Shown in pieces: positions 33,179 to 38,772 of a DNA stretch of 38,772 nucleotides. The DNA is taken from positions 1 to 38,772 of the forward strand of contig JAJDYE010000005.1 in the NCBI GenBank assembly GCA_022822905.1, given 5' to 3'. Numbering within the stretch: the first letter of the stretch is position 1; each line of letters starts with the position of its first letter. The notes beneath the pieces are model-generated. The model was not told where the DNA came from. It did not search any database and saw only the letters and a list, made by a program, of their open reading frames with translations. A program made the translations under genes and the position numbers. This DNA is from Acidimicrobiia bacterium (lineage in GTDB: Bacteria; Actinomycetota; Acidimicrobiia; Acidimicrobiales; Bin134).

Positions 33179-34735
33179 GTGGCTTCAGTAGTCGTCGTCG
33201 GATCGGGAGCCGCCGGGTTGACCGCAGCGGTGGCCGCGGCACAGGCAGGGGCGGAGGTAACCGTGGTGGAGCGGGCCTCAGTTTTAGGCGGCACTACCGC
33301 TTTATCGGGGGGTCTGGCCTGGATTCCCGCCAACCGGCTGATGGCGGCCGAAGAGGTGGACGACTCCCCCATCCAAGCTCGCCGGTACTTGCACGCGCTG
33401 CGGCTGGGCGACGTGGACGACGAACTCGTTGACTACTTCGCCGATCAAGCACCGGCAGTGGCCGATTGGCTGGAGTCAGCTACTGGATTGTCGTGGCAGA
33501 CGGTCCCCTACCCCGACTATCACCCCGAACTGCCGGGAGGGAAACCAGGGCATCGCCCCCTGGAGCCCCAGCCACGCGAGGTGCCGCCTGACCTCGATCA
33601 GCGAATCCGGACTGCGCCGAATGTGACCGCGCCCATCACTTACCGGGAGCTGGCCACCGGAAACATCGACTGGGACGAGGTGGCCGACCGGTCCCGCCGC
33701 GGCGTGATCACCATGGGCCGATCGATGATCGCCTCCCTGACGGAGGCTGCCGAAGCCGCCGGAGCAGTGATCCTCGCCGGCATCGGCATGGACGGATTGG
33801 CTCAGTCGGGCGGCACGGTCAACGGGGTGCGCATCGGCCCTGATGTGCTGACCGGTCGGGTGATCTTGGCCTCCGGGGGTTTCGAGCGAGACCCCTCGCT
33901 GGTGCAGGCGTTCCTGCGGGGGCCTATGACCGGCCCGGTGGGTGCTCCCGGCATGGATGGCACCGCGCTCCGCCTGGCGCTGGCCGCTGGGGCCGAACTG
34001 GGCAACATGGCCGAGGCGTGGTGGTGTCCGGCCATGACCATGCCGGGTGAAACCATCGACGGCGAGACCTTCCACCGGCTGGTGCTCACTGAGCGGGCCC
34101 GGCCCAGTTCACTGATGGTGGACTCCCGGGGACGGCGGTTCACCAACGAGGCCCGCAACTACAACGACGTGGGCCGGGCCATGCAGGCCTTCGACCCCAC
34201 TGGATTCCGGTACCCGGCGGCCACCGCCTGGCTGGTATTCGACGCCAGCTACCGCCGCCGCTACCACTTGGGCCCGCTACGCCGAGATGACCCCGATCCC
34301 AGATGGCTTCACCGGGCCGACAGCCTTGCCGAATTGGCTGCCGTCATCGACGCAGACGGCGAAGAGCTCACCTCCTCGGTAACCCGATTCAACCGGTTGG
34401 CCGCCACCAGCGACGATCCCGACTTCGGCCGGGGCCGCTCGATCTACGACCGCTTCGTCGGCGATCCCGCTGCCCCCCACCCCACGCTCGGCCCGGTAGA
34501 CGAGCCACCGTTCTATGCCGTGCGCCTCCACCCCGGCTGTCTCGGCACCAAAGGCGGCCCTCGCACCGATATCCACGGCCAAGTCCGCCATCAAGAGGGC
34601 GGCCTCGTCGAGGGCCTCTTCGCGGTGGGCAACGCCGCGGCCAGCCCCCTTGGTGCGGCCTATCCCGGAGCAGGCGGCACCATCGGGCCGCTGCTAGTGG
34701 CCGCCCACGCCGCTGGCTCCGCGGCAGCTGGCTAA
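33179..34735 (+). CDS. KstD-like FAD-dependent dehydrogenase (3-ketosteroid delta-1-dehydrogenase family)
   Basis: 518 residues from GTG 33179. FAD is bound by VVVVGSGAAGLTAAVAAAQAG at the N-terminus, followed by GGTTALSGG. The C-terminal part has PFYAVRLHPGCLGTKGG (near residue 455), with the Tyr and Gly residues that build the KstD active site, and AAYPGAGGTIGP (near residue 500). KstD inserts a double bond into ring A of 3-ketosteroids; related fumarate reductase-like and 3-oxo-acid dehydrogenases share part of this pattern. It closes the catabolic run and lies 21 bp after the NTF2-like gene. The exact substrate is open. Confidence 0.82.
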   Translation: MASVVVVGSGAAGLTAAVAAAQAGAEVTVVERASVLGGTTALSGGLAWIPANRLMAAEEVDDSPIQARRYLHALRLGDVDDELVDYFADQAPAVADWLESATGLSWQTVPYPDYHPELPGGKPGHRPLEPQPREVPPDLDQRIRTAPNVTAPITYRELATGNIDWDEVADRSRRGVITMGRSMIASLTEAAEAAGAVILAGIGMDGLAQSGGTVNGVRIGPDVLTGRVILASGGFERDPSLVQAFLRGPMTGPVGAPGMDGTALRLALAAGAELGNMAEAWWCPAMTMPGETIDGETFHRLVLTERARPSSLMVDSRGRRFTNEARNYNDVGRAMQAFDPTGFRYPAATAWLVFDASYRRRYHLGPLRRDDPDPRWLHRADSLAELAAVIDADGEELTSSVTRFNRLAATSDDPDFGRGRSIYDRFVGDPAAPHPTLGPVDEPPFYAVRLHPGCLGTKGGPRTDIHGQVRHQEGGLVEGLFAVGNAAASPLGAAYPGAGGTIGPLLVAAHAAGSAAAG

Positions 34736-34830
34736 CCAGGACTTTCCCAACCACGGGAACCAGCGGACGCTACGCGTCGTCAAATACCCCCAAGAAGGTG
34801 CCGCGGGCATCGCAGCGCAAGGGGGAACAG

Positions 34831-36702
34831 ATGGCAACCGGAATCAAGTCCAAGCAAGGAAAGCACTCACTTCGCTATGGGCTGAAGGCCGTGGTTGTGG
34901 CCTTGGCCCTTCTAGTCCTGTCATGCGGCAATGACGACGACAGCGCCGCGGGGCCCGCACTGGAGATCTCCGAGCCGTCAATGTCGACATCAGACAGTCC
35001 GGCTTCAGATTCCGGCGGGATCCCGGAGGCACCCCAAGATGCCCCGGCCGGCGCGCCGGAAGATGCCGGTGACCGCGTACGAGGGGTTCCGACCGAAGGT
35101 GAAGCGGCTGACGAGGATGAAAGCGCTGCTGCGGTTGATCTCAGCGGCCCGGCTATAGATGAGATGGCCGACGAAGAGATGCCCGCAGAGGAGCCGGAAG
35201 CAGCGGCGATGGACTCAGCCCCCGACAGCGGCCGCACCCAGTCAGCCTCTCCACAACCTGTCGAACAGGCCGCGTCAGAGACCGCCTTCCCGCGTCGGCC
35301 CTGCCTGCGGTGCGAGCCGAACAATTTCCAGGATTACGGCGTGAATCCCTTCATTGACCCCTGGGATGACCCGTTGTCCACGTTTGCCCTTGATGTGGAC
35401 ACTGCGTCGTACGCCGTAGCCCGTAATTTCCTGGACAGTGGCCAGCTGCCACCGATCGAAGCGGTTCGCACCGAGGAGTTCGTCAACTACTTCGACGGCG
35501 GATACGAAGCACTACGCGACGAGTTCACCGTCACCCTCGAGGCGGCCCCTTCGCCGTTCGCCGAACCCGACCTTGTGCTGTTGCGGGTAGGCATCCAGGC
35601 GCCGCGAGAACTCTCGCAGTCGGCCAGCCCCGACAGCATCGTGCTGGTGATGGATCGTTCCGGCTCCATGGACGAGCCCACCGGATACGGAGCTGAGTCG
35701 ATGCGGAGGATCACGCTCGCCCACCGGGCGGTGGAATTGCTGATCTCGGGATTGCCCCGCCAGACCCGGGTGGGCGTCGTCGCCTACGAGAGTCGATCGG
35801 CAACCGTGCTGGAGCCTATGGAGCTAGACGGCAACGCCAAGTGGATCATGGACAGGATCCGAGCCGAAGTGACCCCCGGCGGCTCCACCAACGCCGAAGC
35901 AGGCCTGATCAGGGGATACGACATGGCCCTGGACGAAGCCGATGCGGGTCGCCAAGTGCTCGTGCTGCTGTTGTCCGACGGGGTGGCCAACGTGGGCGCC
36001 ACCCGCACCGACGAGATCCTGGAGTCGATCGGCGAGCGTGCCGACATCGCCCTGTCCACCATCGGCGTGGGCCTCGGACCGTTCAACGACGAGCTCATGG
36101 AGCAGCTGGCCAACCAAGCCGACGGCACCTACCACTACATCGACACGCCGTCAGAGGCCGTGCGAGTGTTCGTCGACGACTTGGACGGGCTGTTGGCCTA
36201 TGCAGCCCGCGACGCCAAGGTCCAAGTGGAGTTCGACCCCGACGTGGTCCATTCCTACCGACTGCTGGGCTACGAGAACCGCGATATCGAGGACGAGTCG
36301 TTCCGCGACGACTCCCAGGACGCCGGTGAGCTCGGCATCGGCCACAGCTCCACAGCGCTCTACGAGCTGGAGCTGTCCTCGAGGACGCGGGACGAGCGCA
36401 GCACCATTGCCACGGCCAGAATGCGCTACGAGCGGCCGGCAACCGGCACCATCGTCGAGTTGGTCACCCACCTGCCCCGCTCCGCGGTGGAACGATCATT
36501 CGAATCAGCCAGCCCCCACTTCCGACTGGCCGCGGTGGCCGCCGAATTCGCCGAGATCCTGCGGGCCAGCCCCTACGCCCCCAGCCGAATCTCCAGGGAG
36601 TTGCAGCACCAAGCCGACGCGGTTGCCGACGATCTGCATCGCGACGCCGATGCCGCTGAGCTAGCGTCGCTGATCGACACCGCCCGCCGCCTCTTGCGCT
36701 AA
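34831..36702 (+). CDS. von Willebrand factor type A domain lipoprotein (YfbK-like)
   Basis: 623 residues from ATG 34831, which follows GGGGGA and starts a lipoprotein signal (hydrophobic residues about 19-31, Cys32 in VLSC). A long acidic, low-complexity linker follows (about 35-155). Then come the conserved N-terminal module with DVDTASYAVARNFL and RTEEFVNYF, and a vWA domain with a complete MIDAS: Asp275, Ser277 and Ser279 in DRSGSMD, Thr353 in GGSTN, and Asp383 in LSDGVANVG. The C-terminal part (from about residue 450) matches the DUF3520 region of YfbK-like proteins. It is probably surface-anchored and binds a protein partner in a metal-dependent way; the partner is unknown. Confidence 0.88.
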   Translation: MATGIKSKQGKHSLRYGLKAVVVALALLVLSCGNDDDSAAGPALEISEPSMSTSDSPASDSGGIPEAPQDAPAGAPEDAGDRVRGVPTEGEAADEDESAAAVDLSGPAIDEMADEEMPAEEPEAAAMDSAPDSGRTQSASPQPVEQAASETAFPRRPCLRCEPNNFQDYGVNPFIDPWDDPLSTFALDVDTASYAVARNFLDSGQLPPIEAVRTEEFVNYFDGGYEALRDEFTVTLEAAPSPFAEPDLVLLRVGIQAPRELSQSASPDSIVLVMDRSGSMDEPTGYGAESMRRITLAHRAVELLISGLPRQTRVGVVAYESRSATVLEPMELDGNAKWIMDRIRAEVTPGGSTNAEAGLIRGYDMALDEADAGRQVLVLLLSDGVANVGATRTDEILESIGERADIALSTIGVGLGPFNDELMEQLANQADGTYHYIDTPSEAVRVFVDDLDGLLAYAARDAKVQVEFDPDVVHSYRLLGYENRDIEDESFRDDSQDAGELGIGHSSTALYELELSSRTRDERSTIATARMRYERPATGTIVELVTHLPRSAVERSFESASPHFRLAAVAAEFAEILRASPYAPSRISRELQHQADAVADDLHRDADAAELASLIDTARRLLR

Positions 36703-36712
36703 CAGCGAGCAC

Positions 36713-36910
36713 CTACGACTTGGATGCTGGGGGCTTGCTGGGCTCATGTGACGGATCCAAAACGCGGTCAGGGTTAGAGATCATCTCCCACTCTTCTTCA
36801 GCAAATGCTGATTCAGTGGAGAGGTCCTCAACGAAAATGCGCAACGTGTCTGCTTCACAACCGAAGAAGAACTCTGCCTCCAGATCGACATCACCACCCA
36901 TGAAGGACAT
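36713..36910 (-). CDS. Small acidic hypothetical protein
   Basis: 65 residues from ATG 36910, fixed by an upstream in-frame stop. Strongly acidic (DLEAEFFFG, FVEDLSTESAFAEEEWEM) with a Pro/Ser/Lys tail. I do not recognise a family. It is the last of four small leftward genes behind the HicA toxin, 49 bp after the second HicB-like gene. It may belong to that operon. Confidence 0.4.
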   Translation of the reverse strand: MSFMGGDVDLEAEFFFGCEADTLRIFVEDLSTESAFAEEEWEMISNPDRVLDPSHEPSKPPASKS

Positions 36911-36959
36911 CTTCGCACATCACAATTCCTATATTGCTCGGATACCGCTTCAAGCCGGT

Positions 36960-37184
36960 TCAGGTGCCACCGAGGGGTTTGACTGGCTCACCACCCATGG
37001 CAAACAGTGCTTCTGAGTCGAATTTCACAGTCAGACCCGAGAGAACGCCCTCACAATCGGCCCATTCCGTGATCATCCCCACTAGCTCTTCCAGGTCGTC
37101 GGAGCCTCCCGTGAAGCCAATGTCATCCACAGCCCACCAACGGACCCCTTCATCACGGTTCAGAAGTATGCGCACCTCGTGCAT
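36960..37184 (-). CDS. HicB-like antitoxin paralogue 2
   Basis: 74 residues from ATG 37184 (GGAGGGG upstream). It is clearly related to the protein of the next gene: both read MHE-x-R, a DEG/KEG turn, WW, D-x-x-GF, D-x-L-x-x-L and I-x-EWA-x-x-EG. This is the short HicB-like (DUF1902-type) fold without a C-terminal DNA-binding domain. It probably arose by tandem duplication. It may neutralise HicA or a different toxin. Confidence 0.6.
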   Translation of the reverse strand: MHEVRILLNRDEGVRWWAVDDIGFTGGSDDLEELVGMITEWADCEGVLSGLTVKFDSEALFAMGGEPVKPLGGT

Positions 37185-37201
37185 GGCCCCTCCAAGACTG
37201 C

Positions 37202-37399
37202 TCAGAAACCTGCAACCTCTGCCTGCACATCCGGCATCACCATCGTGAATTCCGTGATGCCCTCATCCTCAGCCCATTCATGGATCAAGGACTCCAGCTG
37301 AGGCAACGTGTCAGCGACCGCAACAAAACCGCAGCCGTCCTCACTCCACCAGCTCGACCCCTCCTTGTCAGTCTCAACATGGACCCGAAACTCGTGCAT
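37202..37399 (-). CDS. HicB-like antitoxin paralogue 1
   Basis: 65 residues from ATG 37399, chosen because AGGAG lies 6 nt upstream and the paralogue starts at the same MHE. A longer start at 37417 would put that ribosome-binding site inside the gene. The HicB-like core FRVHVETDKEG, WWSEDGCGFVAVADTLPQLESLIHEWA is seen. It lies 23 bp after hicA on the same strand, the usual toxin-then-antitoxin order of HicAB. No DNA-binding C-terminus is present. Confidence 0.65.
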   Translation of the reverse strand: MHEFRVHVETDKEGSSWWSEDGCGFVAVADTLPQLESLIHEWAEDEGITEFTMVMPDVQAEVAGF

Positions 37400-37422
37400 C
37401 GGCTGCTCCTCTCCCAAAGCGG

Positions 37423-37659
37423 CTAGAGCAATCTAGCGATCTCATCATCCCTCAATCCTGCCTCTTTCACCAGTATGTGCCGCACAATCGCCGGTCGGAC
37501 CGTCGCTCCCCTGTGGTAAGCGAACGTGATCGATCGCCCATCGAAGTGCTTTAGCATCCTATGGGAACCCTTTCGCCGTTCCTGCCTGAATCCAGCCTTG
37601 ACCAGTATCGACAGCAGTTCGTCAGCTTTGAGGGATGGAAACTTCGTTGGTGGCAACAC
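37423..37659 (-). CDS. hicA: HicA family mRNA interferase toxin
   Basis: 78 residues from GTG 37659 (TTG 37656 also possible). It has the HicA dsRNA-binding-like fold: ADELLSILVKAGFRQERRKGSHRML with the catalytic His33 in KGSH, SITFAYHRGATVRPAIVRHILVKEAGL at the end. HicA cleaves mRNA and is neutralised by HicB. The operon continues with two HicB-like genes. It is divergent from the DNA methyltransferase gene, with a 113-bp region between. Confidence 0.85.
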   Translation of the reverse strand: MLPPTKFPSLKADELLSILVKAGFRQERRKGSHRMLKHFDGRSITFAYHRGATVRPAIVRHILVKEAGLRDDEIARLL

Positions 37660-37712
37660 CCTTGCTCTTGCACTACTCCTGTGGATATGTGGACATCACT
37701 GTGGATTCCATC

Positions 37713-37734
37713 CTTTTCAGTAATTTTCAGTATA
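37713..37734 (-). promoter_or_regulatory. Candidate hicA promoter with tandem 10-bp repeat
   Basis: TATACT on the minus strand (37729-37734) matches a -10 box, though no -35 box was found. Two tandem copies of NTTTTCAGTA (37713-37722 and 37723-37732, one mismatch) overlap it and the likely start site. The region is AT-rich for this genome. It could be an operator for autoregulation, and the palindromic GTATAC could serve the divergent methyltransferase gene too. Confidence 0.35.
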
Positions 37735-37772
37735 CCGGGAAGTTGGCAATCGAGCCACTAGAATCGGAGGAG

Positions 37773-38651
37773 ATGGGCAAAATCGTCTTTGGCGACAACC
37801 TGCCAGTGTTGCAGGGCTTGCCCGACGCCAGTGTCGACCTCATCTACATTGATCCGCCGTTCAACACCGGCAAGCGCCAGGAGCGCGACCGGACCAGGAC
37901 AGTGCACGACGAATCCAACGGAGACCGAATCGGCTTCGCCGGACGCCGCTACCAGACGATTCACCTCGGCAAGTCGGGCTACGAGGACGCCTTCGACGAC
38001 TACTTGGGCTTCCTTGCTCCCCGATTCGAAGAAGCCCACAGAGTACTGGCCGCCACCGGCAGCCTCTTCCTGCACATCGACTACCGCGAGGTCCACTACT
38101 GCAAAGTGCTGCTCGACCAGATTTTCGGCCGGGACTCCTTCATGAACGAGATCATCTGGGCCTATGACTACGGCGCCCGCTCGAAGAAGAAGTGGTCGGC
38201 CAAACACGACAGCATCCTGTGGTACGCCAAGGACCCGTCCGACTACACGTTCTGCTACGAGGAGATGGACAGGATCCCCTACATGGCCCCCGGCCTGGTC
38301 GGCAAGGAGAAGGCCGCCCGGGGCAAGACCCCCACCGACGTCTGGTGGCACACCATCGTCAGCCCCAACGGCAAAGAAAAGACCGGCTACGCCACCCAAA
38401 AGCCCCTCGGCATCATCGAGCGCCTAGTGAAGGTCCACTCCAAACCAGGCGACCTCCTACTCGACTTCTTCGCCGGCAGCGGCACCCTCGGCGAAGCCGC
38501 CGCCAAGCACAACCGCGACTACCTCCTAATCGACAACAACCCCCAAGCCATCGAAGTCATGATCAACCGCCTGGCCCCCACCAACCCCGAGCTCATCGGC
38601 TGCGACACGCTCATCGAGGAAACCCAGGGCGCTAAGAGGGCGCGCGGGTAG
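37773..38651 (+). CDS. Site-specific DNA methyltransferase (N6-adenine/N4-cytosine, beta class), C-terminus ending in IS
   Basis: 292 residues from ATG 37773 (GGAGG 5-6 nt upstream; the frame is open further upstream but unconserved). Catalytic motif IV DLIYIDPPFNTGK comes first, and the AdoMet motif I LLDFFAGSGTLGEAA is near the end, the order of beta-class enzymes. HIDYREVHYCKVLLDQIFG and TQKPLGIIERLVKVHSKPGD are also typical. The last codons and the stop (AAGAGGGCGCGCGGGTAG) come from the IS5-type element, so the native C-terminus has been cut and replaced by a few IS-encoded residues. The domain itself looks complete. No restriction endonuclease is adjacent inside the window; one could have lain beyond the insertion. 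Confidence 0.85.
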   Translation: MGKIVFGDNLPVLQGLPDASVDLIYIDPPFNTGKRQERDRTRTVHDESNGDRIGFAGRRYQTIHLGKSGYEDAFDDYLGFLAPRFEEAHRVLAATGSLFLHIDYREVHYCKVLLDQIFGRDSFMNEIIWAYDYGARSKKKWSAKHDSILWYAKDPSDYTFCYEEMDRIPYMAPGLVGKEKAARGKTPTDVWWHTIVSPNGKEKTGYATQKPLGIIERLVKVHSKPGDLLLDFFAGSGTLGEAAAKHNRDYLLIDNNPQAIEVMINRLAPTNPELIGCDTLIEETQGAKRARG

Positions 38652-38772
38652 GTGACCATCCACCGGTCGTCGGGTTTTCCCGGCTTTGATGTCGGGTGGG
38701 AACAACCGACGACTCGGTGGAGGTGTCTGTCATTATGCGCGCGCTGGATGCGGAGGTGGTTGATGCCGTGTG
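38633..38772 (+). mobile_element. IS5-family insertion sequence, right copy (5' end only)
   Basis: This is the inverted copy of 44-183, with one mismatch at 38767. The tip TAAGAGGGCGCG lies in the 3' end of the methyltransferase gene, and the element runs out of the window to the right. Both copies face outward from the window, so the 38.4 kb between them is flanked by inverted IS ends. Confidence 0.8.
38735..38772 (+). CDS. IS5-family transposase, N-terminal fragment (runs off window)
   Basis: Only the first 12 complete codons from ATG 38735 (MRALDAEVVDAV) are visible, with an in-frame GTG at 38723. The sequence matches the start of the left copy, apart from the mismatch at 38767. The catalytic domain is beyond the window. 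Confidence 0.55.
   Translation, partial: MRALDAEVVDAV

Noticed and set aside
34766..34778. Short hairpin GACGC-TAC-GCGTC after the KstD-like gene as a terminator
   Set aside because: Only a 5-bp stem with a 3-nt loop and no U-tract; too weak to call.
1..38772. Calling the whole window a composite transposon
   Set aside because: Only the inner tips of the two IS copies are visible, and the interior is mostly housekeeping-like metabolism. A contig broken at a repeated IS explains the same pattern.

Overview
The window is high-GC DNA with dense, tightly overlapping genes (GTGA, ATGA and TGATG junctions), many GTG/TTG starts and several leaderless-type starts. It also carries F420-type LLM oxidoreductases, a DUF222/HNH protein and a large set of acyl-CoA and amidohydrolase genes. 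This fits an actinomycete, most likely an uncultured member of the Acidimicrobiia or a relative; that placement is inference from gene content only. No rRNA, tRNA or CRISPR array was seen, and no intergenic gap exceeds 300 bp.

Ends: both ends carry the same IS5-type element terminus in opposite orientation (44-183 against 38633-38772, one mismatch in 140 bp), each entering a truncated transposase gene that points out of the window. Just inside, each neighbouring gene (a lipoprotein on the left, a DNA methyltransferase on the right) ends at the IS junction.

Left part (0.2-9 kb): a secreted streptogrisin-like serine protease and a lipoprotein with an internal duplication, a long perfect palindrome, an antitoxin remnant, a small EF-Tu domain-II-like protein head to head with an amidohydrolase, an ECF sigma factor with a translationally coupled membrane-anchored propeller protein (probable anti-sigma or sensor), a strong hairpin terminator and a second amidohydrolase.

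Middle (9-24 kb): a leftward xylA-xylB operon ends in a GrdB/PrdB-like gene with an in-frame TGA in a U-x-x-C motif, a probable selenoprotein. Diverging from it is a one-carbon module: fhs, then a three-gene NAD(P)-type formate dehydrogenase. The catalytic FDH subunit has an in-frame TGA (probable Sec) followed by a SECIS-like hairpin, and its N-terminal Fe-S region is encoded separately at the far end of the operon. A mobile/defence-like block (PIN-like toxin-antitoxin pair, complete IS30-family element, DUF222-HNH protein) separates this from folD, the third one-carbon gene.

Right part (23.7-34.7 kb): a co-directional run of thiolase, VOC protein, LLM oxidoreductase, phytoene-desaturase-like flavoprotein, acyl-CoA dehydrogenase, SDR, two CoA-transferase-like subunits (IpdA/IpdB-like), a second LLM oxidoreductase, an NTF2-like protein and a KstD-like flavoprotein. 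Together these suggest catabolism of a steroid or other polycyclic/branched acyl-CoA substrate. The window closes with a vWA-domain lipoprotein, a HicA toxin with two tandem HicB-like antitoxins, and the IS-interrupted DNA methyltransferase.
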